Shown: positions 56,001 to 64,000 of the stretch, piece after piece
How positions within the stretch are numbered: the first letter of the stretch is position 1
Layout of the letters: each line of letters opens with the position of its first letter
DNA from: a virus
IMG/VR virus record: IMGVR_UViG_3300037231_000129
Location: 34,025-98,024 of that record
Length of the DNA stretch: 64,000 nt
Strand: one strand, 5' to 3'
The notes under the pieces: generated by a model
The model's database searches: none
The model's input: the letters and a program-made list of their open reading frames with translations, nothing else
Told to the model about the DNA's origin: nothing
Translations under genes and position numbers: made by a program

Positions 56001-56305
56001 TAATCCGTGGCGACGCGCGCACCCGGGATCGATGATGCGCCGCCGATGCTGCTGGCGCCGGCGATCGTGGTTTTCTGCTCCAGCGGCGCCGCAGCAGGTA
56101 CTGAAGCGGCGCCGGCGAGCGTTGCCCCGCCGATCGTGGAAGCACCACCCACAGAGGCCGCGCCGGTGACCGTGCTTGGCGCTTCCAGGTTGAAAGCCAT
56201 GATGGCGGTGACAGTGGCCGTCTGGAGATCCTTCGCCCCGACATGCGCCTGGATCTGCTTGAGCCGAGTGAACTGAGCTTCGGTCAGCGTGGTGGTAAAC
56301 AGCAT
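56000..56305 (-). CDS. hypothetical Ala/Gly/Ser-repeat protein (101 aa)
   Basis: N-terminal helical part (LTEAQFTRLKQIQAHVGAKD) and a repeat region GAASVGGASTIGGATLAGAA with further GGASS units. It follows the tail tube gene; may be a tail accessory or decoration protein. GAGGAG site before ATG 56305. Confidence 0.6.
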   Translation of the reverse strand: MLFTTTLTEAQFTRLKQIQAHVGAKDLQTATVTAIMAFNLEAPSTVTGAASVGGASTIGGATLAGAASVPAAAPLEQKTTIAGASSIGGASSIPGARVATD

Positions 56306-56327
56306 GGCAATCTCCTCGGGATGAAGG

Positions 56328-57521
56328 TCAGGCGGCACTGTCTTGAATGACCAGGGTGGTCATGTCGATAGTGTCGTCCGCCAGGTTCAGCAGCGCCGTA
56401 TAGGTGAACGACTGCACCAGGCTCATTTGCCCATCGGATTTCTGCTGACCCATCAGCTTCACCCGCGGCAGGGTGAACCGCATGAAGTCGTCGGTTTCGT
56501 CGCCCATCGTCAGCATGATGCTGATGCCGACTTCGATTTCGTTGTAGAATGTGTCGGCGATCACCTGGTTTTCGAACAGCGCGGTGAAGCTTCCGGTCAC
56601 GATCATCGTACCGAGGAAGATCCAGGGCACCACATTCGAGCCGATGACCGGGGGCGCCTCCATCGCCGGCGCGATGCTGATGGTGGCGCCGGTGATGATT
56701 ACCTCGTCGACGTTGTTGTAGCTCATCGAGCCATTGACCGCGGCCAATGCGCTGGTGGTAGTTGGACCGGTCGGATCGGTGAGCTGCTGCGACACCCCGC
56801 TGGTCATGTTCTGCCCCATCATTTGCGAGGTGAACGTGACCAGGCCGGTGGCCGGCAGCTGGATCGTCGTCTGGCCGATCCGGCAACCGGTGAAGAGTTC
56901 GGAGACCTCGATGTCGGAGAACCAGTGCTCGATCGCGTAGCTGGCGTAGATCTGGCCGCTGGTTGGCATGATCAGCTTCTTGCCCACCACCGTCACTGTC
57001 AGGCCGACCAGCGCGCCCAGGGTCAGCCCCTCGGGCAGGTCGCGGGTGGTGATGACGGTGTCCGACAGGCCGTTGATTCGCAGATTGACGCCGTTCAAGG
57101 CGGTGTTGGGCGCGATGGCGCCGCTGATCTGAACGACGTCCTCGCGCAGCAGCCCGGCCGCGAGCAGGCCGCCGCCGACCAGTGTCAGCGTGCCGGCGAT
57201 GACGTTCAAGGTCAGATCGACGGTCGACAAGATCGAGCCGGTGGCGAACGTCCCGCGCAGCAGCCCCTGCCAGAAGGCGTCGAAGCTGCCCGGGCTCATC
57301 TGGCCTGAGAAGGTGCCGGCGGGCCGGCGAACGCCGTGGCGGGCGTCCTCGATCTGCTGGGAGGGCAGGATTTCCTGGCTCTGGTAGCTGTCGATGTTGA
57401 GCACCAGGTCGGAACTGGTGCGCCGCAGGTAGACGCCACCGGTGACCGGGCTCGTTCCGAAGACTTCTTCCAGAGCGATCGCCACCTTTTTGGCGACGCC
57501 TGTAGCGAAAGTGCCAGACAT
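56328..57521 (-). CDS. major tail tube protein
   Basis: 397 residues. Starts MSGTFATGVAKKVAIALEEV; LRRTSSDLVLNIDSYQSQEI and RPAGTFSGQMSPGSFDAFWQ are typical of the phage tail tube fold, with an inserted Ig-like-like part near 190-260 and a closing MQRFTLPR-like strand (DDFMRFTLPRVKLMGQQKSD). Position between tail terminator and chaperone supports the tube. Long (397) versus about 200 for simple tube proteins, so it has an extra domain. ATG 57521 chosen over a 84-codon extension. Confidence 0.8.
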   Translation of the reverse strand: MSGTFATGVAKKVAIALEEVFGTSPVTGGVYLRRTSSDLVLNIDSYQSQEILPSQQIEDARHGVRRPAGTFSGQMSPGSFDAFWQGLLRGTFATGSILSTVDLTLNVIAGTLTLVGGGLLAAGLLREDVVQISGAIAPNTALNGVNLRINGLSDTVITTRDLPEGLTLGALVGLTVTVVGKKLIMPTSGQIYASYAIEHWFSDIEVSELFTGCRIGQTTIQLPATGLVTFTSQMMGQNMTSGVSQQLTDPTGPTTTSALAAVNGSMSYNNVDEVIITGATISIAPAMEAPPVIGSNVVPWIFLGTMIVTGSFTALFENQVIADTFYNEIEVGISIMLTMGDETDDFMRFTLPRVKLMGQQKSDGQMSLVQSFTYTALLNLADDTIDMTTLVIQDSAA

Positions 57522-57541
57522 GTTCGTCTCCTTAAAAGGCG

Positions 57542-57958
57542 TTACGGGGCTTCCGTCGCGAACCAGTGGATCTGCACGGGCAGGATCGACCAGTCGCCGA
57601 AAGCGGTAGGCATCGGCGCCGTGCTGTATTCGATCGTCAGGACGTTGCCGCCGAACGTCGGCAGGTTGGCGCCGCGGGCGAAGGTGTTCATGACCCTCTG
57701 CGCCCAGATTTCTTGCGATCGTGTGCCGGCGTCGCGCGGCACCGTCACGCCGACCTGGTAGATGCCGACCCACTGAATGATGCCGTCGGCGCCGATGCCC
57801 AGCGGGGTCTTATTCCGGCCGGCGTTTTCGACGCCGAGATAGGGAATACCCTTCTTCGGGGTATAGATCTTGTTCGGCCACGCGATCTCGTTGGTGATAC
57901 CCGCCTCGGTCAGCGCGGTGTTCAGTGCATCGGTGTAATAGCGGAGATCAACGCTCAC
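57542..57958 (-). CDS. tail terminator-like protein (DUF4128 type)
   Basis: 138 residues. YYTDALNTALTEAGITNEIA, then PKKGIPYLGVENAGRNKTPL, and a YQVGVTVPRDAGTRSQEIWA strand-helix. Resembles tail terminator proteins that cap the tube. Overlaps the upstream gene by 4 bases. Confidence 0.75.
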   Translation of the reverse strand: MSVDLRYYTDALNTALTEAGITNEIAWPNKIYTPKKGIPYLGVENAGRNKTPLGIGADGIIQWVGIYQVGVTVPRDAGTRSQEIWAQRVMNTFARGANLPTFGGNVLTIEYSTAPMPTAFGDWSILPVQIHWFATEAP

Positions 57959-58380
57959 GGCTGCACCGCCGATCCGCCGCCGAGCACGCGCTGTTTCGCC
58001 TTTTCAGCGATCTCGGGCATTTCGGTCATGGTCTGGGTCATCATGTGCCGACCCTGCTGATTGTAGTAACGGCCGAGGCTGTCTTCGCCGACGAAGCCGA
58101 ATTCTATGCGGCGGGCGTAGGCCACCGGGTTGATGATCAGGATGACGTCGCCCACCTCGGCGTCAGCGATCGCCACACCTGGCGGCGACACGCGGCCGGC
58201 CACCGGCTCGGCATCGCCCTTGCGGATGGCGGTCCAGTTCGACCGCAGGAATCCGGTTTTGACTGGGGTCAGCTCCTGCACCCGCATGACTGCGTCGAAG
58301 GCGATTGCCTGGAAGACGTCGGAAGCGAGCCCCTTGGCCTCGTTGCACCATTTGCTGACGTCTGAGGTGAAATCGGCCAT
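57955..58380 (-). CDS. HK97 gp10-like head-tail joining protein
   Basis: 141 residues. IAFDAVMRVQELTPVKTGFL, RSNWTAIRKGDAEPVAGRVS, then beta strands and a helical end. The K-T-G-x-L-R-x-x-W pattern is the hallmark of the HK97 gp10 / minor tail family, which joins head and tail. Confidence 0.8.
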   Translation of the reverse strand: MADFTSDVSKWCNEAKGLASDVFQAIAFDAVMRVQELTPVKTGFLRSNWTAIRKGDAEPVAGRVSPPGVAIADAEVGDVILIINPVAYARRIEFGFVGEDSLGRYYNQQGRHMMTQTMTEMPEIAEKAKQRVLGGGSAVQP

Positions 58381-58381
58381 C

Positions 58382-59131
58382 TCAATGGCACTGCAGCGAA
58401 TAGAGGAAGTTCACGCCGTTGCGGAAGATCGGACCCACCGCCATGATCGAGCGCTCTTCGCCGTTGACGTAGATCAGATCGTCCACCGCCGGCAGCGCGA
58501 CCGGTACGCCGTTGGCCATGGCGGCGATGTTGAGGCCGAGCGTGTTGACCTGGGTCCAGCCTTTCTGGGTCATCTCCTCGAGCGTGAGCACCCGGCCGAA
58601 AACCTGCTCATCTGCCAGGAAATCGAAGGTGACCGGCTGGCCTATCATCTGCACCGGAAGCAGCGGTCCCGGTGAGGTGACACATATCACCGGAAAGGCG
58701 TTGTTCGCGGCCAGCGTGTCGGCATTGTAGATCGTGGGGACACCAAACGACGGTTGGCTGCCGCCTCTGCCGGTGTTGAATCCCAATGGAATGCCATCGC
58801 TGTCGGTCAGGACATCAGTCGGCATTGTTTGCACTGTCCAAGCCACGCCGTTGACGAGGATCTGGTCGCCGGCGACCAGACGTCCGCTGAGCGTCGTCGC
58901 GGCCAATCCGAGGTAGGTGTTACTGTCGGTGCCGGTGACTGCCCCTGTGACGGCTATGTCGGTGCTGTAGGAGGGCGGGTTCGAATAGGGGACGGCCCCA
59001 CCGCCGGCGAGCAGACTGACACGGCGCAGGGTCATCGGTTCGCCGCGGGCAAGCATTCGTGTCGCCACCCGCTGCTGGACGTAGCCGTTACGGGATCCCT
59101 GCGCGCCACCGGGCCAGAGGGGGGCTGCCAT
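58382..59131 (-). CDS. putative head completion (neck) protein
   Basis: 249 residues, beta-rich: TDIAVTGAVTGTDSNTYLGL, VAGDQILVNGVAWTVQTMPT, NNAFPVICVTSPGPLLPVQM. No specific family, but it occupies the head-closure slot between the connector and the gp10-like gene. One base before the gp10-like gene. Confidence 0.65.
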   Translation of the reverse strand: MAAPLWPGGAQGSRNGYVQQRVATRMLARGEPMTLRRVSLLAGGGAVPYSNPPSYSTDIAVTGAVTGTDSNTYLGLAATTLSGRLVAGDQILVNGVAWTVQTMPTDVLTDSDGIPLGFNTGRGGSQPSFGVPTIYNADTLAANNAFPVICVTSPGPLLPVQMIGQPVTFDFLADEQVFGRVLTLEEMTQKGWTQVNTLGLNIAAMANGVPVALPAVDDLIYVNGEERSIMAVGPIFRNGVNFLYSLQCH

Positions 59132-59148
59132 GGCTTACCCGCGGCATT

Positions 59149-59757
59149 TCATGGTGCGGTCCTCTTGTAGTTCCGCAGCAGTGACTGAGCGCCGCGCGGG
59201 ACCCCGCCGGCGCCTTGGTCGTCGTACGTTCCTGAAAACACGCCAGCGGTCGATTCGGAACGCAGGTTGGTGTCGGCCGCCTGGGCGTTGTAGATCGCGT
59301 TCGCGGTCAATTTTAACGCCAGGTAGATGTTGGCTGGCATCGCCGGCGGCACCCCGCCGGGGGCCAGCGACATGTCGTAGCCGGCCGTGTAGCTGACCGA
59401 AATGTTTAGAATGCCACGCGGAAGCCTGCCGTAGCCGGCGAACACCAGCTTGCGCGGGTTTTCCGGTGCGATCCGATAGCCGGGTTTGTTCGGGCCGGCT
59501 GGCACCAGGTTTGATCCGAAGGGCCAATCCGAGATCGTCACGCTGCTGACCGATTGAACCGGCCAGTTGTTGAGCAGGATATAATCGGTGCCGTTGCTGT
59601 TGTAGAGCTCGCCGGTATAGGTCTGCAGCGCGAGATCACGTTCGATATGATCCCGGACCGCATCCGAAGCGGCATTCGCGATGACGCCGGCGGAGATGTC
59701 ATCGATCCCCGGCCCGAGCCACGTTTCCACATCAGCGATCGATACCCAGAGCGCCAT
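59149..59757 (-). CDS. head-tail connector protein (gp6 type)
   Basis: 202 residues. VSIADVETWLGPGIDDISAG, AASDAVRDHIERDLALQTYT, WPVQSVSSVTISDWPFGSNL, ISVSYTAGYDMSLAPGGVPP, helix with KLTANAIYNAQ. This is the gp6/YqbG-type head-tail connector pattern. Confidence 0.75.
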   Translation of the reverse strand: MALWVSIADVETWLGPGIDDISAGVIANAASDAVRDHIERDLALQTYTGELYNSNGTDYILLNNWPVQSVSSVTISDWPFGSNLVPAGPNKPGYRIAPENPRKLVFAGYGRLPRGILNISVSYTAGYDMSLAPGGVPPAMPANIYLALKLTANAIYNAQAADTNLRSESTAGVFSGTYDDQGAGGVPRGAQSLLRNYKRTAP

Positions 59758-59758
59758 C

Positions 59759-60127
59759 TTACCGGATCGACTCGTTCAGCACGGCGCTGGCGCCGGATGT
59801 CCGTGCCTGGCGTTCGCTGTAATCGGCCCACATGCCGCGCAGCTGCTTCAGCGACCGGCGTCGGTCGACCTTGGGACCCACCGCGTCCAGTTTGGTGAAG
59901 AGGGTCTGGCGTTCGGTCTCGTCCATTTCAGAGTTGGCGCGCATTTCATCCATGGCGACCTTGTCCGTCGGATCGATCGCCCTGCAGCCATGCTCGGCGA
60001 GGGCCTTTTTCAGCCCGGGCGAGAAGGCATGGACCTCGAGCACACCATCGGCATTGACCTTGTGCTCGATCCCATCGACGGAAAGCGATGTCATGCCCGG
60101 ATTTCCGAGCGCGTAATGCATCGGCAT
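59759..60127 (-). CDS. hypothetical protein after the capsid gene (122 aa)
   Basis: MPMHYALGNPGMTSLSVDGI, HKVNADGVLEVHAFSPGLKK, and a helical end. GAGGAG before ATG 60127 rules out the longer frame. Its place after the major capsid gene suggests a head accessory role. Confidence 0.65.
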   Translation of the reverse strand: MPMHYALGNPGMTSLSVDGIEHKVNADGVLEVHAFSPGLKKALAEHGCRAIDPTDKVAMDEMRANSEMDETERQTLFTKLDAVGPKVDRRRSLKQLRGMWADYSERQARTSGASAVLNESIR

Positions 60128-60183
60128 TGGCTGTCTCCTCAGCGGTTGCGGGGAGACCACAATGGCCTCCCCCACGCCGAACG

Positions 60184-61695
60184 TTAGCCCGGCGCGATGT
60201 TGGTGATAAATCCAAGCGACGGCGGGAAATAATGTTGCAATACCTGATCGGCGTAGACACCGTATTCGTACTTGCGGGTCCTCAGCGGCCACTCGATCTG
60301 GTAGTACTCCTTCCGGCTTTTGATCTGGTACACGTTTTGCACATCGTTCAACGCGTACGGCAGCTCATCCGTCAGGAACATGATGTTGCCCGGCGGCAGG
60401 TTCGGATGGAGTTTGATCGGCAGATCCTGCGACGGGCCCATTCCGAACGGGTTGGTGTAGCCGGCGATGCGGCTGCCGCCTTTCAGGCCGTCCCGATCGG
60501 TGGTGACGGTGAACCGCGACAGCGGCACAGCGCCGGCGCTGGGCGAAGTCAGCACCTTCCTACGCATGTAATTTTGTTCCTGAGAGCTCACCCACATGGT
60601 GGTCGGCGACAGCCGGTAGTTGTTCCAGAAGGACTCGAGCGCCGCATCCAGCTCGATGATGCCACCGGTGCCGTCGGGCGTCAGTGGAGTCCCAATGCCG
60701 TTCGGCCCGGTGGGCTGCGCCGCCCAGTAGGAGCCGGAACCCGGTGTCGCGGCGATCGAGGAGAACCCGTTGAACACCAAGTGGTTCACCGAATTGTCGC
60801 CCGACAGCGCGGAGAACAATTGGCCGCTGACCGGCAACGCGGTGATCGAGATCGAATTGATGTTGGTGACGGCGTACATGTACACGTTCGCGCCGACGCC
60901 GACATACCAGGCATAGCCGAAAGCGCCGATCACCGGGGCCACCGAGGCGGTGACGGTGGACGACGCCGCGGCGGTGAGCACGCTGGCGGTTGCTGACGGA
61001 CCAGCCGCGCCGCAGCCATAGGTCTCGACAGAGCCGTCCGCGTTGGTGCGGGTCAGGATGCCGGCGGGAGAACCGGGAATGCCGCCGGCAACGGTGACGT
61101 TGCGCAGGCCTTCCATGGTCAGCGCGACGCAGCCGACGACCACGGTGGTGGCGTTGGCAATGGCGCCGCCGGAGCCGATCGCCGCGACAACCGGGGTCGG
61201 CGTGGTGCCGAGTCCGGTGATGCCGCTGCCACCCAAAATAATGAATTCTTCCTCGATCATCAAAGCGCGCAGCAGTGATTGCACCGCGGTCGCCTTCAGA
61301 TCCTGGAAGCCCTCGGCGGACATGTCCGCTTCGAACGTGACGTAGTTGTCAAAGCCGATCCCGGCGAACGCCGCCAGGTAGCTCATCACGGTTTCCTGGA
61401 TGACAGCGCCACGGTTGCCCTGGCCAAGACCACCGGAAAGTGAGGTGGTGTTCACCCCGGTGATGGCCCGCCAATTCGCCTGGATGCCGCGGCCGCCGCC
61501 GACTCGCGGGATCATGTTCCGCAGTGGAGTCAGGACCGGGTAGAGCAGTTTGGCAGGGGCTTCGAGGTCATAAACCTGTAGGCCGGTGGTGGCTGAGCCG
61601 GGTTGCACCCAGGCTTTCGCCAGATCGCCCATTTGGCCAGAGTTGGCCGCGATCGTCTCGCGGATGAGCCGCAAGGAGTCCGAAGTTACACCCAT
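60184..61695 (-). CDS. major capsid protein
   Basis: 503 residues. DLAKAWVQPGSATTGLQVYD, LYPVLTPLRNMIPRVGGGRG, GQGNRGAVIQETVMSYLAAF, TFEADMSAEGFQDLKATAVQ, SLLRALMIEEEFIILGGSG form the N-arm and A-domain of the capsid; an inserted domain with repeated Thr/Val/Gly strands (about 225-320) may be Ig-like; the C-terminus (NDVQNVYQIKSRKEYYQIEW, FPPSLGFITNIAPG) is typical of large HK97-fold capsid proteins. No protease or portal gene is in the window. Confidence 0.82.
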   Translation of the reverse strand: MGVTSDSLRLIRETIAANSGQMGDLAKAWVQPGSATTGLQVYDLEAPAKLLYPVLTPLRNMIPRVGGGRGIQANWRAITGVNTTSLSGGLGQGNRGAVIQETVMSYLAAFAGIGFDNYVTFEADMSAEGFQDLKATAVQSLLRALMIEEEFIILGGSGITGLGTTPTPVVAAIGSGGAIANATTVVVGCVALTMEGLRNVTVAGGIPGSPAGILTRTNADGSVETYGCGAAGPSATASVLTAAASSTVTASVAPVIGAFGYAWYVGVGANVYMYAVTNINSISITALPVSGQLFSALSGDNSVNHLVFNGFSSIAATPGSGSYWAAQPTGPNGIGTPLTPDGTGGIIELDAALESFWNNYRLSPTTMWVSSQEQNYMRRKVLTSPSAGAVPLSRFTVTTDRDGLKGGSRIAGYTNPFGMGPSQDLPIKLHPNLPPGNIMFLTDELPYALNDVQNVYQIKSRKEYYQIEWPLRTRKYEYGVYADQVLQHYFPPSLGFITNIAPG

Positions 61696-61844
61696 GATTT
61701 TGGTCTCGCCGCCGCGCCCTGTTGCAGCGTAACGGGAATGTCAGCCTGATGCTGATCATGCGGGCCGGTGCCTGGGCGGCAGTCTCGGCAACGCTCCGGA
61801 TCGAAACCGGAGTCGGGTAGCCACTCAGAAAGCGGCCACCCGTG
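61686..61844 (-). other. ORF remnant without start codon, overlapping the capsid start
   Basis: 52 sense codons on the minus strand, from a stop at 61845-61847 to TAA 61686-61688. The translation (SEWLPDSGFDPERCRDCRPG, then TGPHDQHQADIPVTLQQ) looks protein-like but has no ATG, GTG or TTG. It could be the 3' end of a gene truncated upstream, or chance. Overlaps the capsid ATG as real neighbours often do. Confidence 0.3.
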
Positions 61845-61923
61845 TCATCTCATAACTAAGACACCGGCGCAAGCGGTTTCGGCTCACGCCGGCGCAGCCG
61901 GTTAGTACCCCTGACGCGAAATA

Positions 61924-62598
61924 TTAGGCCCGGCGACGATGCCGAACCAGTCCGAGAGAAATCAGACCAAAGCCCAGCACAGCCAGCGAAACCGGCTCAG
62001 GAATCGACGAAATGTCGATCGTGTCGTTTGCCGTGCAAGGATGGCCGACGGAACAAGCTCCCATTGTGAGCGCGTATTCCACCGTTTCGCTGTACGGTGA
62101 CGACAGCGCCGACGACGTGTTGATTATGTTCATCGCGTCTGTTTCATGGGTGAACGTAGCCGTCGCCAACTGGGCACCGGCAAATAGAAGATTGCCGGTA
62201 GACAGATAGGTGGTTTCCACCACCGACACGACGTCGTTCGTCCACGTATTCGACGTGAAGCCGCTCAAAAACGAACTGACTCCGAGCGGTGACGAAAGTC
62301 CTTGCTCCGTCACCCATACATACAGCGTTGAGCCAGCGTGAGTTGTTGAGACATTGACCGATGTCGTGTCCAGGTTTGCCTCCGGGAAACCGAGTGCCGG
62401 AAAACCTTGTGCGCTGACGTTGTACGAAGTGTCAGTCGGGCTTGAGATGTAGTCGACAAAGCCACTGCCGCTATCCGTTGCCACCGTCGAAGGCGTCGAA
62501 CCGATGCCGATCGAAATAAGGCTCGCTTCGGCGAACCCGGCTGACAACCCGATACCGAGCGCCGCCAAGGCAACCATTCGCAAAAGATGCTTTTTCAT
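61924..62598 (-). CDS. PEP-CTERM sorting-signal protein
   Basis: 224 residues. N-terminal signal peptide (MKKHLLRMVALAALGIGLSA, cleavage after about AEA). C-terminal tripartite signal: SIPEPVSLAVLG, a hydrophobic helix FGLISLGLV and basic RHRRRA, which is the PEP-CTERM signature recognised by exosortase/EpsH systems in bacteria. The middle is Thr/Ser-rich with beta strands. Such proteins are anchored or exported in host biofilm contexts; presence in a phage structural operon is striking. ATG 62598 preferred to 62667. Confidence 0.85.
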   Translation of the reverse strand: MKKHLLRMVALAALGIGLSAGFAEASLISIGIGSTPSTVATDSGSGFVDYISSPTDTSYNVSAQGFPALGFPEANLDTTSVNVSTTHAGSTLYVWVTEQGLSSPLGVSSFLSGFTSNTWTNDVVSVVETTYLSTGNLLFAGAQLATATFTHETDAMNIINTSSALSSPYSETVEYALTMGACSVGHPCTANDTIDISSIPEPVSLAVLGFGLISLGLVRHRRRA

Positions 62599-62640
62599 AC
62601 CCCTGTATCCTTTCGTAGGAGCACACCTTGCACTCCCGAA

Positions 62641-62662
62641 AAGATTGCAGAGCAATCTTCGT
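62641..62662 (-). terminator. hairpin between the coiled-coil and PEP-CTERM genes
   Basis: Perfect 8-bp stem AAGATTGC tct GCAATCTT followed by TTC on the minus strand. It could terminate transcription from 63106 or be an operator. A TTGACA lies upstream (62683-62688) as a possible -35 for the PEP-CTERM gene, without a clear -10. Confidence 0.5.
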
Positions 62663-62797
62663 GCCAAAAACGAAAATGAATATATGTCAATCTGTTATGC
62701 TGACTTTGGTCGAACCCGTGACAACCGACCTGTAAAGAATTCCGACACCTTGGAAACCAACTGGATGGGTTATCACGGTTTCGGTCAGCCGATGGTT
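62663..62797. other. AT-rich spacer upstream of the PEP-CTERM gene
   Basis: No gene seen. More AT-rich than flanking sequence, with TTGACA on the minus strand and CGATGGTTTCAGCCGATGGTTT, a short direct repeat of CAGCCGATGGTTT near 62797-62818. Probably promoter for the PEP-CTERM gene. Confidence 0.4.
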
Positions 62798-63106
62798 TCA
62801 GCCGATGGTTTGCAGCCGTTCGACTTTCTCGTCCAGCCGGCTGACAGCTTCCTCGAGCGCATCCAGATCCATATGCAGGTTGGCCAGCACGCCCTCTTTG
62901 GAGACCATCGCCATTTGTCCGGCTTGCAAAGTGGCCCCTTCGTTATGCACCCGGCTGATGATACTCTGAGCGGCGTCAGCGGTATTGTTGATACGCGTGG
63001 TCAGCGCCGAAATGCGATTCCGGATGTATCCGAGATCCGTGTCCCTGGGTGAGGCACTCGCTCTGCCTGAGACTTGAGTCGAACGACCTAATGTGGCGGT
63101 TTCCAT
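62798..63106 (-). CDS. hypothetical coiled-coil protein (102 aa)
   Basis: METATLGRSTQVSGRASASP, then YIRNRISALTTRINNTADAA and LDALEEAVSRLDEKVERL: mostly coiled coil. GAAAGG site before ATG 63106. Resembles small coiled-coil proteins near phage head genes in layout only. No family recognised. Confidence 0.6.
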   Translation of the reverse strand: METATLGRSTQVSGRASASPRDTDLGYIRNRISALTTRINNTADAAQSIISRVHNEGATLQAGQMAMVSKEGVLANLHMDLDALEEAVSRLDEKVERLQTIG

Positions 63107-63153
63107 TTGATGGCCTTTCCTGTGATGCAGGCCAATCAGCGGAGGATTCCCCA

Positions 63154-63798
63154 ATGACCTACCCAGACATGTTGCCGGTGTTTCTGCTCACCGAGCAACC
63201 ACTGCGCCGACGCTGGTTGCGCCGGCTCAGCGCCGGCCTCGCGAAATGCGATATTTGCGAGCGCGGCTATCACCAGGCAAAAAATCTGATCGGCGATTTT
63301 GCCAATGATCTGCGCAAACATAGCAACGGAGGCAAAGTCTATCCCGATCCGCCACCACGCTCAGCCTATGAGCTGGATCCGCGCTGGCCCATGCGGGCGG
63401 CGTGCGGCTACATCTTCGAGGCGACCGACAATTGGCAGGTTTTCGAACGCGCGCTCTACAGCACGCCGACCGGCGAGCTGATCACTTTGGACGAGGCGGC
63501 GATCGGCGCCTGCTGGGATGCCTGGTGGTACAAGCGCAAAGGGCCTGACGGCCGGGCGCTGGTGGTGAAATGCCCGGATGGCTACGAATGGGCCGTCGAT
63601 CAGCGCTGCCGGGCCTGCACGCTACCGACTGAAAGCCACCACCATTGTTGGGTACGGCACGGCAGCCCGGAAGACGGCTCGCTGCACATCGACAAGGACG
63701 GCCTTACCTGCGGCGCCGGCGCCGGCTCGATCATGACCGGCAAATGGCACGGCTACCTCGACCACGGCCTGCTACGCCTCGAGCGCGCGCTCGTTTAG
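63154..63798 (+). CDS. conserved phage protein (214 aa)
   Basis: GGAGGATTCCCC before ATG 63154. N-terminal part with CDICERGYH; C-terminal part with VKCPDGYEWAVDQRCRACTL, HHHCWVRHGSPEDGSLHIDK, DGLTCGAGAGSIMTGKWHGY. The latter pattern (C-x-W-V-R-H-G ... C-G-A-G-x-G-S-I ... H-G-x-L) is seen in several phage proteins and resembles the DUF6527 group in layout. Divergent from the coiled-coil gene. Function unknown. Confidence 0.6.
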   Translation: MTYPDMLPVFLLTEQPLRRRWLRRLSAGLAKCDICERGYHQAKNLIGDFANDLRKHSNGGKVYPDPPPRSAYELDPRWPMRAACGYIFEATDNWQVFERALYSTPTGELITLDEAAIGACWDAWWYKRKGPDGRALVVKCPDGYEWAVDQRCRACTLPTESHHHCWVRHGSPEDGSLHIDKDGLTCGAGAGSIMTGKWHGYLDHGLLRLERALV

Positions 63799-64000
63799 CG
63801 GTGATGGCAGGATCGAGCCGTCCTGCCGGGTGCGTCTGTCCACATCGTCGCGGAATTCATGCACCACGTACGAGTTTTCACCCGGACCGTGCAGGGGCGC
63901 GAAGGGTTTCTCACCATCGACGTTGAACCATTCGCCCAGTTCATGATTTTCCACGCCGCGGCAGCATTCGAAGATCCAGCGCCGCCAGGTCTTTTCGTTG
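63772..64000 (-). CDS. hypothetical protein, N-terminus outside the window
   Basis: Partial: the frame is open to the end of the window. Visible part includes EKTWRRWIFECCRGVENHEL, NVDGEKPFAPLHGPGENSYV and a basic end. It overlaps the end of the convergent gene by 27 bases. No family recognised. Confidence 0.5.
   Translation of the reverse strand, partial: NEKTWRRWIFECCRGVENHELGEWFNVDGEKPFAPLHGPGENSYVVHEFRDDVDRRTRQDGSILPSPLNERALEA

Noticed and set aside
56343-57308. 321-codon plus-strand ORF opposite the tail tube gene
   Set aside because: Gln/Asp/His/Arg-rich shadow typical of GC-rich antisense frames; tail tube assignment is stronger.

Overview
The window is part of the genome of a tailed double-stranded DNA phage or prophage with siphovirus (long-tailed) character. 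It is GC-rich and densely packed, with short genes that commonly overlap by 4 bases (ATGA). The host is probably an alphaproteobacterium. The tail tip cluster (DUF2460, DUF2163/BR0599, NlpC/P60 peptidase, large hub protein) has the order seen in gene transfer agents and alphaproteobacterial siphophages, and there is a GcrA-like regulator. No portal, head protease, integrase, repressor or recognisable endolysin was found, so the genome must extend beyond the window.

Layout. 1-4423 (minus): small early-type genes including a nucleoside diphosphate kinase and a Lar-like zinc protein, then the large terminase. 4460-6671 (plus): a tight operon of eight small genes. 6632-12783 (minus): small genes, a beta-helix fibre or depolymerase-like protein, a 328-residue unknown, tRNA-Phe, a tRNA-like element and a terminase small subunit-like protein. 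12944-16910 (plus): small genes, most preceded by a structured leader. 16911-17780: gene-poor with decayed fragments. 17801-25183: replication and nuclease block (VRR-NUC, DUF1643, T7-type primase-helicase, two winged-helix replication proteins). 25465-33779 (plus): a second array of small genes behind structured leaders, interrupted at 31138-32791 by a minus-strand island (papain-like protein, lipoprotein, small helical protein). 33924-40865 (plus): recombination and regulation operon (ERF annealing protein, SSB, GcrA-like protein, zinc proteins, double-HTH protein, CxxCxxCC protein). 40991-63106 (minus): structural module from fibres through hub, tape measure, frameshifted tail chaperone, tail tube, neck and capsid, preceded by a PEP-CTERM protein. 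63154-64000: one plus gene and a partial minus gene.

The most unusual feature is two families of structured start-associated leaders. About two dozen small genes are each preceded by two short hairpins and a constant ribosome-binding segment ending at the start codon. The stem sequences change from copy to copy while base-pairing is kept, which points to selection on RNA structure. One copy is orphaned at the edge of the minus-strand island, suggesting the island was inserted into the array. Other points of interest are the phage-borne PEP-CTERM protein, the NDP kinase, matching Arg/Asp/Gly-rich tails on ERF and SSB, and a tRNA-like element with an insertion in the anticodon loop. All assignments come from reading the sequence; no database search was run.
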